Shown here in pieces: positions 55,818 through 64,000 of a stretch of DNA of 64,000 nucleotides (positions are counted from its first letter, which is position 1; every line of letters starts with the position of its first letter). Origin of the DNA: Chelydra serpentina. Taxonomy: Eukaryota > Chordata > Testudines > Chelydridae. The notes under the pieces were generated by a model that was not told where the DNA came from, made no database searches, and saw only the letters and a program-made list of their open reading frames with translations. The DNA lies in contig JBAIAC010000027.1 of the NCBI GenBank assembly GCA_037349315.1, forward strand, positions 20,252,501 through 20,316,500, given 5' to 3'. The translations under genes were made by a program, and so were the position numbers.

Positions 55818-56085
55818 GTCCTGCCCTTCCCCCTGCCCCCTCTCACCCAGCTGAGTTCATTCCCTCACTGCAATCTCTGCAAACCTGGTGCTGTCCTCAG
55901 CTCAGGGTAAGAGATTTAACCCTTTGTCCTCCCAGTTAAAGGTGGGAACTCTATGCCCCATGACTATTTTGGTTTCTTGCAGGTGGGGTGGATGCTCTGG
56001 ATGTAGATGTGTGTGAGGGATGAATCTGAGCTGTGAACTGCAATGCAAACAGAGCCAAATTTTCCCCAGACTCAGGTGGTGCTGA

Positions 56086-56207
56086 AGGGTGACCAGATGT
56101 CATGATTTTATAGGGACAGTCCCGATTTTTGGGTCTTTTTCTTATATAGGCTCCTATTACCCCCCACCCTCTGTCCTGATTTTTCACATTTGCTGTCTGG
56201 TCACCCT
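56086..56207 (+). mobile_element. 122-bp hAT-like MITE, copy 4
   Basis: Termini AGGGTGACCAGATGTCATG and GTCTGGTCACCCT. The flanks GTGCTGA (56079-56085) and ATGCTGA (56208-56214) agree with a 7-8 bp duplication. Confidence 0.85.
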
Positions 56208-56349
56208 ATGCTGAACTGGTGGGTTTGTTCCAGATCCGCTCCTAGTGAGACAGGCAGGCATAGTTGTCAGATTATGTTTCTGGGCCTGGAGATCCTTCCA
56301 GCCGGCAATTACATTAAGGAAAAAACCCAGGCATTTTTCTACAAAACAT

Positions 56350-56355
56350 TTTATT
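56350..56355 (-). terminator. Poly(A) signal of chemokine gene 4
   Basis: AATAAA on the minus strand, about 450 bases after the TGA. ATTTA-type motifs (CTATTTATTATG near 56770, TTATTTATGGC near 56500) precede it, suggesting an AU-rich 3' UTR. Confidence 0.6.
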
Positions 56356-56800
56356 TTCCAGAATCCTAGCTCTACCCAATCCGTACTAACCTAATTAGTA
56401 CAGCGCAAAGAACCCAACGCATTCAATAGCGTGGGGTGTTTTTGTATCAGTCCCTGCGATGCACGGGGAGTCATGTGACCCAGCTCCAAGCATGCCATAA
56501 ATAATATAATTAGCAATACAAAAAACGTGGTCCCAACTGCACGTCTTAAATAGCTTCGCGGGATATGTTAAAAGTCCAGCGTTTGTCGGTTCTTTGAAAA
56601 GTGGGTTGGTAGCAGCGTCCTGGCTTGTGTTGGCAGGAGTGAGGTGAGGTCCTTCCGGTGCCCTTTGAACTCTCTCTTTAGATGGCCAGCGCTTGGGGTC
56701 AGGAAGCATCGGTTTGTCCCATGTGACAGCACCTTGCACAATGGGGCTGCCACCGTAATACACATAATAAATAGGAATAATTCTCTGTCCCCCACCCTGC

Positions 56801-58606
56801 TCAGTTCAGATCCAGGTGGGTCACATAGGCTTGGACCCAGGGCTTGCTGGGGTTGGCGCAGACGGCCCGGTCTTTCTTCGTAATAAACCTGTGGGACAGG
56901 AAGGAGACGGGTCAGAGTGAGGGAAAAGTTGCGTCTCTCCCCCACCCTCCCGGGCCGCCCCACTTCCAGATCCCTGTACAGCCGGCCAGCTCTGTCCTGT
57001 CCCTGCAGGATCCTCCACCAGACCCTGATGCTGGTCTGGGCCTGCCCCTCCTCCCATTCGGCTGCCTGTTCTACATATTAAAGCCCTCCTGTGATCTGCC
57101 CTCCCACAGCCTCACTTCCTGCCCTGCCCCCAGGCCCCATTACCCCCAGGGGTGAGCAGGTCCCACCCCAGGACCCTAGAGGAGCCAGGGGGGAATCACT
57201 TCTAGGTGGCCTCTTCTCCAGGCTGTGAATACTTGGCTCTCAGAGTCTGTCCTGATGCAGTGGGCTCTCTAGTGACCGACCTCAGGCCTTTGACACCTGG
57301 ATTTGCCTCATGCTAGGAACCAGACACCAAGGGCACGTCTACACTGGAATAAAAGACCCGCGGCTGGCCCAGGTCAACTGACTCGGGCTGGGGTTGTGGG
57401 GCTAAACACTGCTGTGTAGACATTCGGGCTTGGGCTTGGGGATCCTTCCGCCTCGCAGAATCGCCCGAACCCGAATGCCTACACCGCAGTTTTACAGCCC
57501 CCCAGCCGAGCCCCGCAAACCCGAGTCAGCTGGCGCGGACCAGACGCCCGTGTTTAACCGCCGTGTAGACGTAGAGCCGGGTTCTCAGACTTAATCGCCC
57601 TGCGACCCCCTTCCGACAACAAAAATTACCACACGACCCTGGGGGGACCAAAGCCTGAGCCCGCCAAAGCCAAAGCCCGAGCCCCACTGCCCTGGATGCA
57701 GGGGTCAAAACCAAAGCCCAAGGGCTTCAGCCTAGGGCAGGGGGCCTGTAACCGGAGCCCTGCCGCCCAAGGCTGAAGCCCTTGGACTTTGGCCCTGGGT
57801 GGAGGGGCTCGGGCTTTGGCCCTGGGCCCCAGCAAGTCTAAGCCAATACTGGCCACCCCATTAAAACAAGATCACGACCATAAGAGCCGACTTTCGTTGG
57901 CTCCGGCGGGTGCGTCGGGGGCGGGGCCCCGCAACATCAGCCGGCGTCGGGGGCGAAGGTAAAGTGCTCTGGGCACGGGCGTGGGGCTGGCGGGGAGCTG
58001 CCGGTGGGTGCTCAGCACCCACCAATTTTTCCCCGTGGGTGCTCCAGCCCTGGAGCACCCACAGAGTCGGCGCCTATGATCACGACCCACTTTGGGGTCC
58101 CGACCCGCAGTTTGAGAACTGCTGACACAGAGCAAACTATTCTATTGCAGTGCATGACTACACTGTAATGCTCACAAAACGAGCATGTATTGAAATGGAA
58201 GCTGTCTCCGCTCATCTGCTCGCTGCCTGTCTCCAGCATCAGGAGTTTGCACTTACACTATGGCAGGTAAGGAGCACTTGCTGCTGGTGTCGTAGTAATC
58301 CACCACTATGCTGCGCGGGATCTGGCGGGCCACGTGGGAGAAGCAGCAGGAGATGGGCATGTCCGATCCCACTGAAAGATGGAAACAGACAGCGTGAGTG
58401 TGCCTGGAATGCCACACAGGGAAAAATAACCCATGTTATCAGGGGAAGGGTTCCTCCCCCGCCCCCCATCCAAACAGCAGTAAATAGGTTTCCTTCAGAA
58501 ATGGACAATTTCAGAGAGAGAAGCTGGACTCACGTGGGGCAGAGGAGGCCAGGGAGCAGAAGGCAGCGCTGTTGAGAACGGCGAGGGCAGCCACGGAGAC
58601 CTTCAT
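56801..58606 (-). CDS. CC chemokine, CCL3/CCL4-like (MIP-1 family), 3 exons
   Basis: Minus-strand coding exons 58606-58534, 58371-58257 and 56888-56801 (73+115+88 nt, TGA stop) encode 91 residues. Donors are GTGAGT and GTAAGT, acceptors TTTCAG and CCACAG, phases 1 and 2. The signal peptide is about residues 1-22, with an unusual Asn-Ser in its hydrophobic core (AVLNSAAF). Cysteines are C33, C34, C57 and C73. CCFSHVARQIPRSIVVDYYD and the WVQAYVTHLDLN end place it in the MIP-1 group. The usual CCFSY tyrosine is His here. KKDR at 67-70 keeps the BBXB heparin motif. It is likely a secreted CCR1/CCR5 ligand, but receptor use cannot be read from sequence. It converges on the CCL4-like gene 8.5 kb away. 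Intron 2 holds nested DNA transposons. Confidence 0.94.
57331..57573. mobile_element. TIR element of the TCTACAC family, in gene 4 intron 2
   Basis: GGGCACGTCTACACTGG at left against CCGTGTAGACGTAGAGCC at right. The interior repeats CGGGCTTGGG and its complement. It abuts the next hAT element. Confidence 0.55.
57574..58124. mobile_element. hAT nonautonomous element with nested 198-bp insertion
   Basis: The termini GGGTTCTCAGACTTAATC and CAGTTTGAGAACTGCTG are inverted hAT-type ends. The interior AAGCCCGAGCCC words match 53719-54037. The region 57880-58077 interrupts it. Confidence 0.72.
57880..58077. mobile_element. 198-bp TIR element with 10-bp duplication
   Basis: ATAAGAGCCGAC at left and GAGTCGGCGCCTAT at right are inverted termini. 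GATCACGACC is repeated at 57870-57879 and 58078-58087. It contains GGTGGGTGCTCAGCACCCAC, a short palindrome. Confidence 0.8.
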
Positions 58607-58691
58607 GTTGCTGTGGAGAGAGGATGAGCGAAGCCGGACCAGGGACTACTCCACGCACTAGCTGTGACACTGAGCGGCTAGAGCTCCTCGG

Positions 58692-58708
58692 CTTTTATAG
58701 GGAATTCC
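58692..58708 (-). promoter_or_regulatory. TATA box and abutting kappaB-like site of gene 4
   Basis: On the minus strand GGAATTCCC (58700-58708) is directly followed by TATAAAAG (58692-58699) with no gap. The ATG is about 86 bases downstream. A palindromic kappaB sequence touching a TATA box is an unusually compact arrangement. Confidence 0.7.
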
Positions 58709-59439
58709 AGAGGCAGAGAGACAAAGGGAAGCCGAGTGGAATTTCCCGAGCAGATGTCCCAGTGCAAGCTGTGGAGCTTGCAGCCAACACTCAAGAATTA
58801 ATAACAAGTGAAGGGCTGAGCATGCCAAGCTCTTACTCAGCATGTTTATTTCATACCATCAGACTGCAAGGAAAACCGAACGGTGCCCGTAAATCACATG
58901 GTGCTGTGGGGGAGGGATTTATCCTTTGGGACAAAGAGAGGGATTTTCCCCTGGGCATGCAAGTTGTGCAAGTCTGGAAAAATGGGAGGCATCTGGGATA
59001 TACTGCTTCTCTCATGAGCCAGGCCTTCATATGAATAAGAGATGAAGAGCGGGTGGGGGAAGAGGTGCCGTAGGGGCTCTTACACTGGTGGTGTGCTATC
59101 TGCAGATCCCTCTGCCCTAGGACGATCCTGCTAGAACTGGCTTCTCGGGATTTAGGGCCACTTTGCCAAGCTGCCTGAACACAGCCGTGGATGGGGTTTT
59201 ATCCTTCATACGACACTCAATGGCTTTGCTTTGATTCAATGCCTTTAGTCACTGGAGTCAGGCAAGCAGGATTTAGTCCCGGATGCAAGATCGGGGTGTT
59301 GGCAGGTAAAATCAGATGTTAATCCACCGGGAAGTGTGTGTTACAGGTCCCTGTCTGTGCAGAGGATAGGAGTTGTCACACACATACACGCTCGCGCACA
59401 CACACACACACACACACACAGCCCATTACCGTGTGTGGG
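58709..59439. other. Upstream flank of gene 4
   Basis: No exon recognised. A (CA)n tract lies at 59396-59420. Confidence 0.45.
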
Positions 59440-59600
59440 TTTGTTAGCTCAAGCTGTTGCAACATTAGCTTTCTTCCAGTCTTCTGGACCTTCCCCGGTG
59501 CTCCAAGACTTACTGAAAATCAACCTTAATGGGCCAGTGAGCTCCTCGGCCAGCTCTTTTACGACTCTTGAATGAACGTTATCTGGATCTGACTTTTGTT
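59440..59600 (-). repeat. Old CR1/L3-like fragment
   Basis: TTCCAGTCTTCTGGACCTTC, then GTGAGCTCCTCGGCCAGCTC, reads as reversed L3/CR1 coding sequence. Confidence 0.5.
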
Positions 59601-59663
59601 TGTTTGTTTCCTATTTATTGTTATAACTCCAGATATTGGTGTTTGGCATCATGTTCCTTGATG

Positions 59664-59909
59664 GCAGCTGCAATCTACAAGCCATACTCCAAGGAGCTAG
59701 ATGGAAAAAGGATCACGTTCAATCAGGACAAAGTCAATGTTAGACCAATCGAAACAAAGGATTTTGGTCACGCCCCCTTGACTGACAATACAAAGCTCAA
59801 GCCAGCAAAAGGAGCAGCAGTTGCTGAAATGAGGTCACTAGAGAATGACGCTGAGCTGGGGATTTGCCTTGCCAGGTTTATACCAGGCCTTGCAGAAGTC
59901 TTGGCATGA
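59664..59909 (+). other. Unrecognised open frame, about 82 codons
   Basis: From 59664 the frame stays open to a TGA at 59907-59909 with mixed, protein-like composition (for example ITFNQDKVNVRPIETKDFG, then AEMRSLENDAELGICLARF). No family was recognised. It follows an L3-like fragment with no splice acceptor of note, so it may be part of a repeat. It is not called a gene. Confidence 0.25.
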
Positions 59910-60669
59910 CTAGAAGATCGCCTAAAGAAAGACTCAGTGTTCCACTGGGATGCCCAGTGAGATTCTGTCTTCACCTCATCTCCAGTGCAAGCTCGTTTGC
60001 ACACTCTGGTATAAATGAAGAGGTGGATGTGTCTAAATGAGGACTTGGGGATTCCATACAGCCAAGGAAATAAATTTTGCACCGCTCACAAAGGAGAGCT
60101 CTGCCCATTGTCCGGCTGTGGGTTATGCTTACAGCCCATATGTGCATGGGAGAAACCTGACCTCTTTGCAGACAGTCATAACAAAACTCCTTGCTGGAGT
60201 ACCACCAAGGCTACAAAGAAAGAAGTTGTGGCTGCACAAATACAATACGGTGGTTAAACACAGGCTAGATGGCAGTTTTATTCAACAGGGGCCTTGCATT
60301 GCCTTTGACCACAGCGTACGGCCCAGGGAGAAACCAGAAGATGGTGACAATCCTTACAGTGTGCTATCCGTGTTGTAAAACAGCTTGAATAACGCAATTC
60401 AACCCTGAACAACCAGGTTCTGAAATATTTAGTAGAGGAGGGGGAAGTGCAATCCATATTACACATGAATTTGATCTGGTTTCTTTTTTCTTTCCTTTCA
60501 GAAAGGATGTGACATTATTAGTGATATTGCAGATGGTTTTGCCTAATGGTATGTATCAGCATAAAACAGTTAGCGCTTGGAGAAATGCTGATTGTCAGCT
60601 ACAGTGCAGTTCTCTTTAGAATCTGAGCGTATCACCAATAAAGTCGGTACCCTTCCTGTATCCCTCTGA
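59910..60669. other. Intergenic, no gene recognised
   Basis: Contains AATAAAG at about 60637. No exon or repeat was identified. Confidence 0.4.
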
Positions 60670-60960
60670 GGCCTGGTCTACCCTTACAAATTAGCTCAAC
60701 CTAGCTACGTTGCTCAGGGCTGCGAAAAATTTCGCACCCTGAGTGCCATAGTTAGGTCGACCTAACCCCTAGTGTAGACGCAGCTAGGTGGATAGAAAAA
60801 TTCTTCCATCAGCCTGTTACCGCCTCTCGGAGAGGTAGATTAACTACATTGGCAGAACTAAACCTTCAGCTGCTGTAGGAAGCATCTACACTCCAGTGCT
60901 ACAGCGGCGTAGTCACAGTGCTGCAACTGGGCCACGGTAGTGCTTGTAGTACAGACATAG
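60670..60960. mobile_element. TIR element of the TCTACAC family
   Basis: Left GGCCTGGTCTACCCTTACAA and right CTTGTAGTACAGACATAG. The interior has the inverted words TAGGTCGACCTAACCCC and GTGTAGACGCAGCTAGG. It is noncoding. Confidence 0.55.
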
Positions 60961-61039
60961 TGAGACTCAAAATCATTCTTCTAGGTGTAGCTGTTGCCTC
61001 TGGGCCCCATCGTGTATCATTATTAATAATGATTCTCAG

Positions 61040-61178
61040 CTCCTATAGAGCACTCTTCATCAGTCGGGCTCAAAGTGCGTTACAATGGAAATAAGTATCG
61101 TTATCTGGGGAAACTGAGGCACGGGGCGATGCAGTGACTAGCTCAAGGTCAGCTAGCAGGCTGTGGCCAAGCCAGGAA
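61040..61178 (-). repeat. MIR fragment
   Basis: CAAAGTGCGTTACAATGGAA, then GGGGAAACTGAGGCACGGGG, is the reversed MIR core. Confidence 0.7.
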
Positions 61179-61179
61179 T

Positions 61180-62415
61180 AGAATCATAGAACTATAAGGC
61201 TGGAAGGGACCTCAAGAGGTCACCTAGGACCATGTATCCCGAGACCATCCCTGAGAGCTGTTTGTCTAACCTGTTCTTAAAACCTCCGGTGACGGGGATT
61301 CTGCAACCTCCCTTGGAAGCCTGTTCCAGAGCTTCACTACCCTGAGAGTTAGAAAGGATTTCCCCCTCCCCCCCCCCGCCAATATCTAACCCAAATCTCC
61401 CTTGCTGCTGCTACCTTCTGTAGACATGGAGAATAATTGATCACTGTCCTCTTTTAACAGCACTTAAGACTGTTACCAGGTTCCCCCTCAGGCTTCTTTT
61501 TGTGAGACCAAATTTGCCCAGTTTTCAGAGTAGCAGCCGTGTTAGTCTGTGTCAGCAAAAAGAACAGGAATACTTGTGGCACCTTAGAGACTAACACATT
61601 TATTTCAGCATAAGCTTTCGTGGGTTAGAACCCACCGCATCAGACGCATGGAATGGAACATACAGTAAGCAGATATTTATACATTCAGAGAAAGGGCCAT
61701 CTTGATTATCACTTCAAAAGTTTTTTTCCCCCTGCTGATATAGTTCCTCTTAATTAATTAGCCTCTTACAGTTGGTATGGGCACTTCCACCTTTTCACGT
61801 TTCTCTGAATGTATAAATATCTGCTCACTGTATGTTCCCTTCCATGCGTCTGATGAAGTGGGTTCTAACCCACGAAAGCTTATGCTGAAATAAATGTGTT
61901 AGTCTCTAAGGTGCCACAAGTAATCCTGTTCAAATATGCCCAGTTTTTTTTAACCTTTCCTCATAGGTCAGGTTTTCTAAACCTTTTATTATCTGGTTAA
62001 TCTCCTCTGGACTCTCTCCAATTTGTCCACATTTTCCTTAAAGTGTAGTGCCCCAAACTGAACCCAGTGCTCCAGCAGAAGCCTCACCAGTGCCAAGCAG
62101 AGTAGGACAATTACCTCCCGTGTCTTAGGTATGACACTCCTGGTAATACTCCCCAGAATATTTGCCTTTTTTACAACAGCATCACATTGTTGGCTCAGGG
62201 TCAATTTGTGATAAGCTATAAACTCCGGATCCTTTTCAGCAGTGCTACCACCTAGCCAGTTATTCCCCATCTTGTAGCTGTGCATTTGCTTTTTTCCTTC
62301 CAAACGGTAGCACTTTGCGTTTGCCTTTACTGAATTTCATGTTGTTAGATTGGAGAGCTGCTCTGAAATTGTCAAGGTTGTTTTTAATTCTAATCCTGTC
62401 CTTGCAATCTTCTCC
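61180..62415 (-). mobile_element. CR1 LINE, minus strand, split by a foldback element
   Basis: The 3' end (AGAATCATAGAACTATAAGG) lies at left. Minus-strand RT C-terminal sequence (NNWLGGSTAEKDPEF, then ALVRLLLEHWVQFGALHFKE) lies at 62303-61989. The foldback at 61522-61930 interrupts it. This is an older subfamily than 35964-37100. Confidence 0.85.
61522..61930 (+). mobile_element. Foldback element, subfamily B, copy 4 (longest)
   Basis: The head CAGAGTAGCAGCCGTGTTAG is followed by two inverted arms of about 150 bases separated by about 100 bases. The right arm has CTGATGA (61850-61856), a GTGGGTT/AACCCAC hairpin, then GAAAGCTTATGCT. Flanks CAAATTTGCCCAG (61509-61521) and CAAATATGCCCAG (61931-61943) are a 13-bp duplication with one change. 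Confidence 0.88.
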
Positions 62416-62582
62416 CCATGTAGGTACTGATATCCTGTGATCAAGTCTCCTCTTAACTTTCTCTTATTCCTGGGATGAAGGGGAACTTTATAACTTTGTA
62501 ACTGAGGCAGGGATGTTTGGGGGGATAGGAGAATAGAAAGGAAAACTGAGAAATTATTTAAAAGGGCAAGTGTGTATTGAGG

Positions 62583-63060
62583 GTGTGGACAAATTGGAGA
62601 GAGTCCAGCGGAGGGCAACAAAAATGATTAGGGGGCTGGGGCACATGACTTACGAGGAGAGTCTGAGGGAACTGGACTTGTTTAGTCTGCAGAAGAGAAG
62701 AATGGGGGGGGGGGGGATTTGATAGCTGCTTTCAACTACCTGAAAGGGGGTTCCAAAGAGGATGGATCTAGACTGTTCTCAGTGGTAGAAGATGACAGAA
62801 CAAGGAGTAATGGTCTCAAGTTGCAGAGGGGGAGGTTTAGGTTGGATATTCGGAAACACTATTTCACTAGTAGGGTGGTGAAGCACTGGAATGGGTTACC
62901 TAGGGAGGTGGTGGAATCTCCTTCCTTAGAGGTTTTTAAAGCCCGGATTGACAAAGCCCTGGCTGGGATGATCTAGTTGGGGTTGGTCCTGCTTTGAGCA
63001 GGGGGTTGGACTAGAACCTCCTGAGGTCTCTTCCAACCCTAATCTTCTATGATTCTATCA
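62583..63060 (+). mobile_element. CR1 LINE 3' end, plus strand
   Basis: The frame 62719-62976 reads [20 protein letters not shown] to [10 protein letters not shown], then the tail to CTTCTATGATTCTATC. A G homopolymer at about 62705-62716 breaks the frame. It is head to head with the CR1 to its left. Confidence 0.9.
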
Positions 63061-64000
63061 GGATTTAATGGGGGCGGGGGGTGGCGGGGCAGAGCGGCCC
63101 TGCACTGGTACCTCAGGGGTTAACCCTTCCTTCCTAGCAGAGGAAGCCATGCCCCTGAGGATCTACTGGGCATGCTCCAACTAGAGAACAGGTATAAAAG
63201 CCTGCAGAGCTGCTCAGTCTGGGTGGACTGCTGGAGGGGAAGGAGACATGCCACCAGCTCCCGGGGAGGGACAGCCTGTGCTCCAGAATCTGGAGGCCAG
63301 CCAAGCCGGGACACACCCTGATGCCCAGCTGGAGTACGTCACAGGAGGAGAACAGACCGGAGGACCCCCCGAAGCAGAGAACCCAGAGTTTATGGTAGGA
63401 AGTGACCCAGGGGAACTTTAGAGGAAAACAGCGTTAGAGCCGCACAGACGCTTGGTGTGTTTCGGGCGGATCCCCGCCGAGCTGGTGGCCAGGGGAACGT
63501 GCCACTACCAGAGCCCTGGGGCGGGACCCGGTGGAGAGGGCGGGCCCGGGTCCCACCACCACCCACCATGGAAATCATATGGACTCTGGCTGCTAGGCTG
63601 CACTACCCCGCCTGTGAGGGGGGAGTTATAGGGACTCTGGCCATTGGGCCGCACTGCCCTGACACTTGGGGCGGGTTACATGGACTCTGGCCGCTAGGCT
63701 GCACTACCCCGCTCCAACACTGGGAGCGATTTATATGGACTCTGGCCATTAGGGCACACTACCCCACACAAGGGGTGATTGTTTGGAGAGAGGCCATTAG
63801 GCCACATCGGGCCGCCCACAGAGAGGCTAGCACATGAACTTGGGAGTGGCAAGGGTCTGACACTCCATCCCACCCCTGACACAAAGGGGTGGGGCGGTGC
63901 AAGGCATGCCACAGGGGGATTGGGTGTTAGTCCCTTAAAATAGGGTGCATTGTGGCATTAGTGGTTGTGCTCACAGGAATGTTTAATTGGCATGGAAGGG
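63061..64000 (+). mobile_element. LTR-like sequence with an internal tandem repeat
   Basis: A TATAAAAGCCTGC promoter-like box is at 63192. A roughly 53-bp unit (TATGGACTCTGGCCGCTAGG) occurs four times at 63577-63780. No target duplication was found and the right end lies outside or is unclear. An LTR retroelement is the most likely reading, but a unique gene 5' end is not excluded. Confidence 0.35.

Noticed and set aside
55625..55910. Threonine/histidine repeat proteins
   Set aside because: Translation of a CA microsatellite.

Overview
The window is vertebrate genomic DNA, most likely from a turtle. This is an inference from three things seen together: very abundant CR1 LINEs, tRNA-derived SINEs whose 3' tail matches CR1 (the tortoise Pol III SINE type), and old MIR, L2 and L3-like elements. 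Nothing looks bacterial or plasmid-borne. Most long open frames are repeats, not genes.

Four complete three-exon CC chemokine genes are the real host genes. They are a CCL3/CCL4-like gene (+, 1145-3638), CCL5/RANTES (-, 20724-23910), a CCL4-like gene (+, 46395-48272) and a second CCL3/CCL4-like gene (-, 56801-58606). All share the family structure: coding exon 1 of 73-76 nt ending in phase 1, exon 2 of 112-115 nt ending in phase 2, exon 3 of 82-88 nt, canonical splice sites, a start beginning MKVSVAAL and four cysteines. The cluster corresponds to the mammalian CCL5-CCL3-CCL4 region (human 17q12). Orientation alternates: genes 1 and 2 converge, 2 and 3 diverge, 3 and 4 converge. The last three have clear TATA boxes. 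The CCL4-like gene and gene 4 also have kappaB-like sites close upstream, as expected for inflammation-induced attractants of CCR1/CCR3/CCR5-bearing leukocytes.

The intervening DNA is layered mobile elements. 4.6-7.5 kb is a hAT-like transposase relic with a nested TTA-flanked element, then CR1. 7.7-11.6 kb is a LINE split by a solo LTR, then a broken endogenous retrovirus pol. 11.66-15.33 kb is a 51-bp minisatellite of about 72 units. 15.3-20 kb holds LTR, hAT and long-palindrome sequence. 24-33 kb is LTRs, an old CR1/L3 and an inverted SINE pair. 33-46 kb is hAT, CR1, a solo LTR inside a hAT-like element, and L2. 49-53 kb is a CR1 mosaic carrying a MITE and a foldback element. 59-64 kb is CR1, foldback and LTR-like sequence.

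Target-site duplications readable in the sequence date many insertions relative to one another. The most unusual items are the 51-bp G-rich minisatellite, a family of foldback elements with 12-13 bp duplications and a hammerhead-ribozyme-like core, a four-copy 122-131 bp MITE family with 8-bp duplications, and a 159-bp near-perfect palindrome. No CRISPR array, rRNA or genuine tRNA gene was found.
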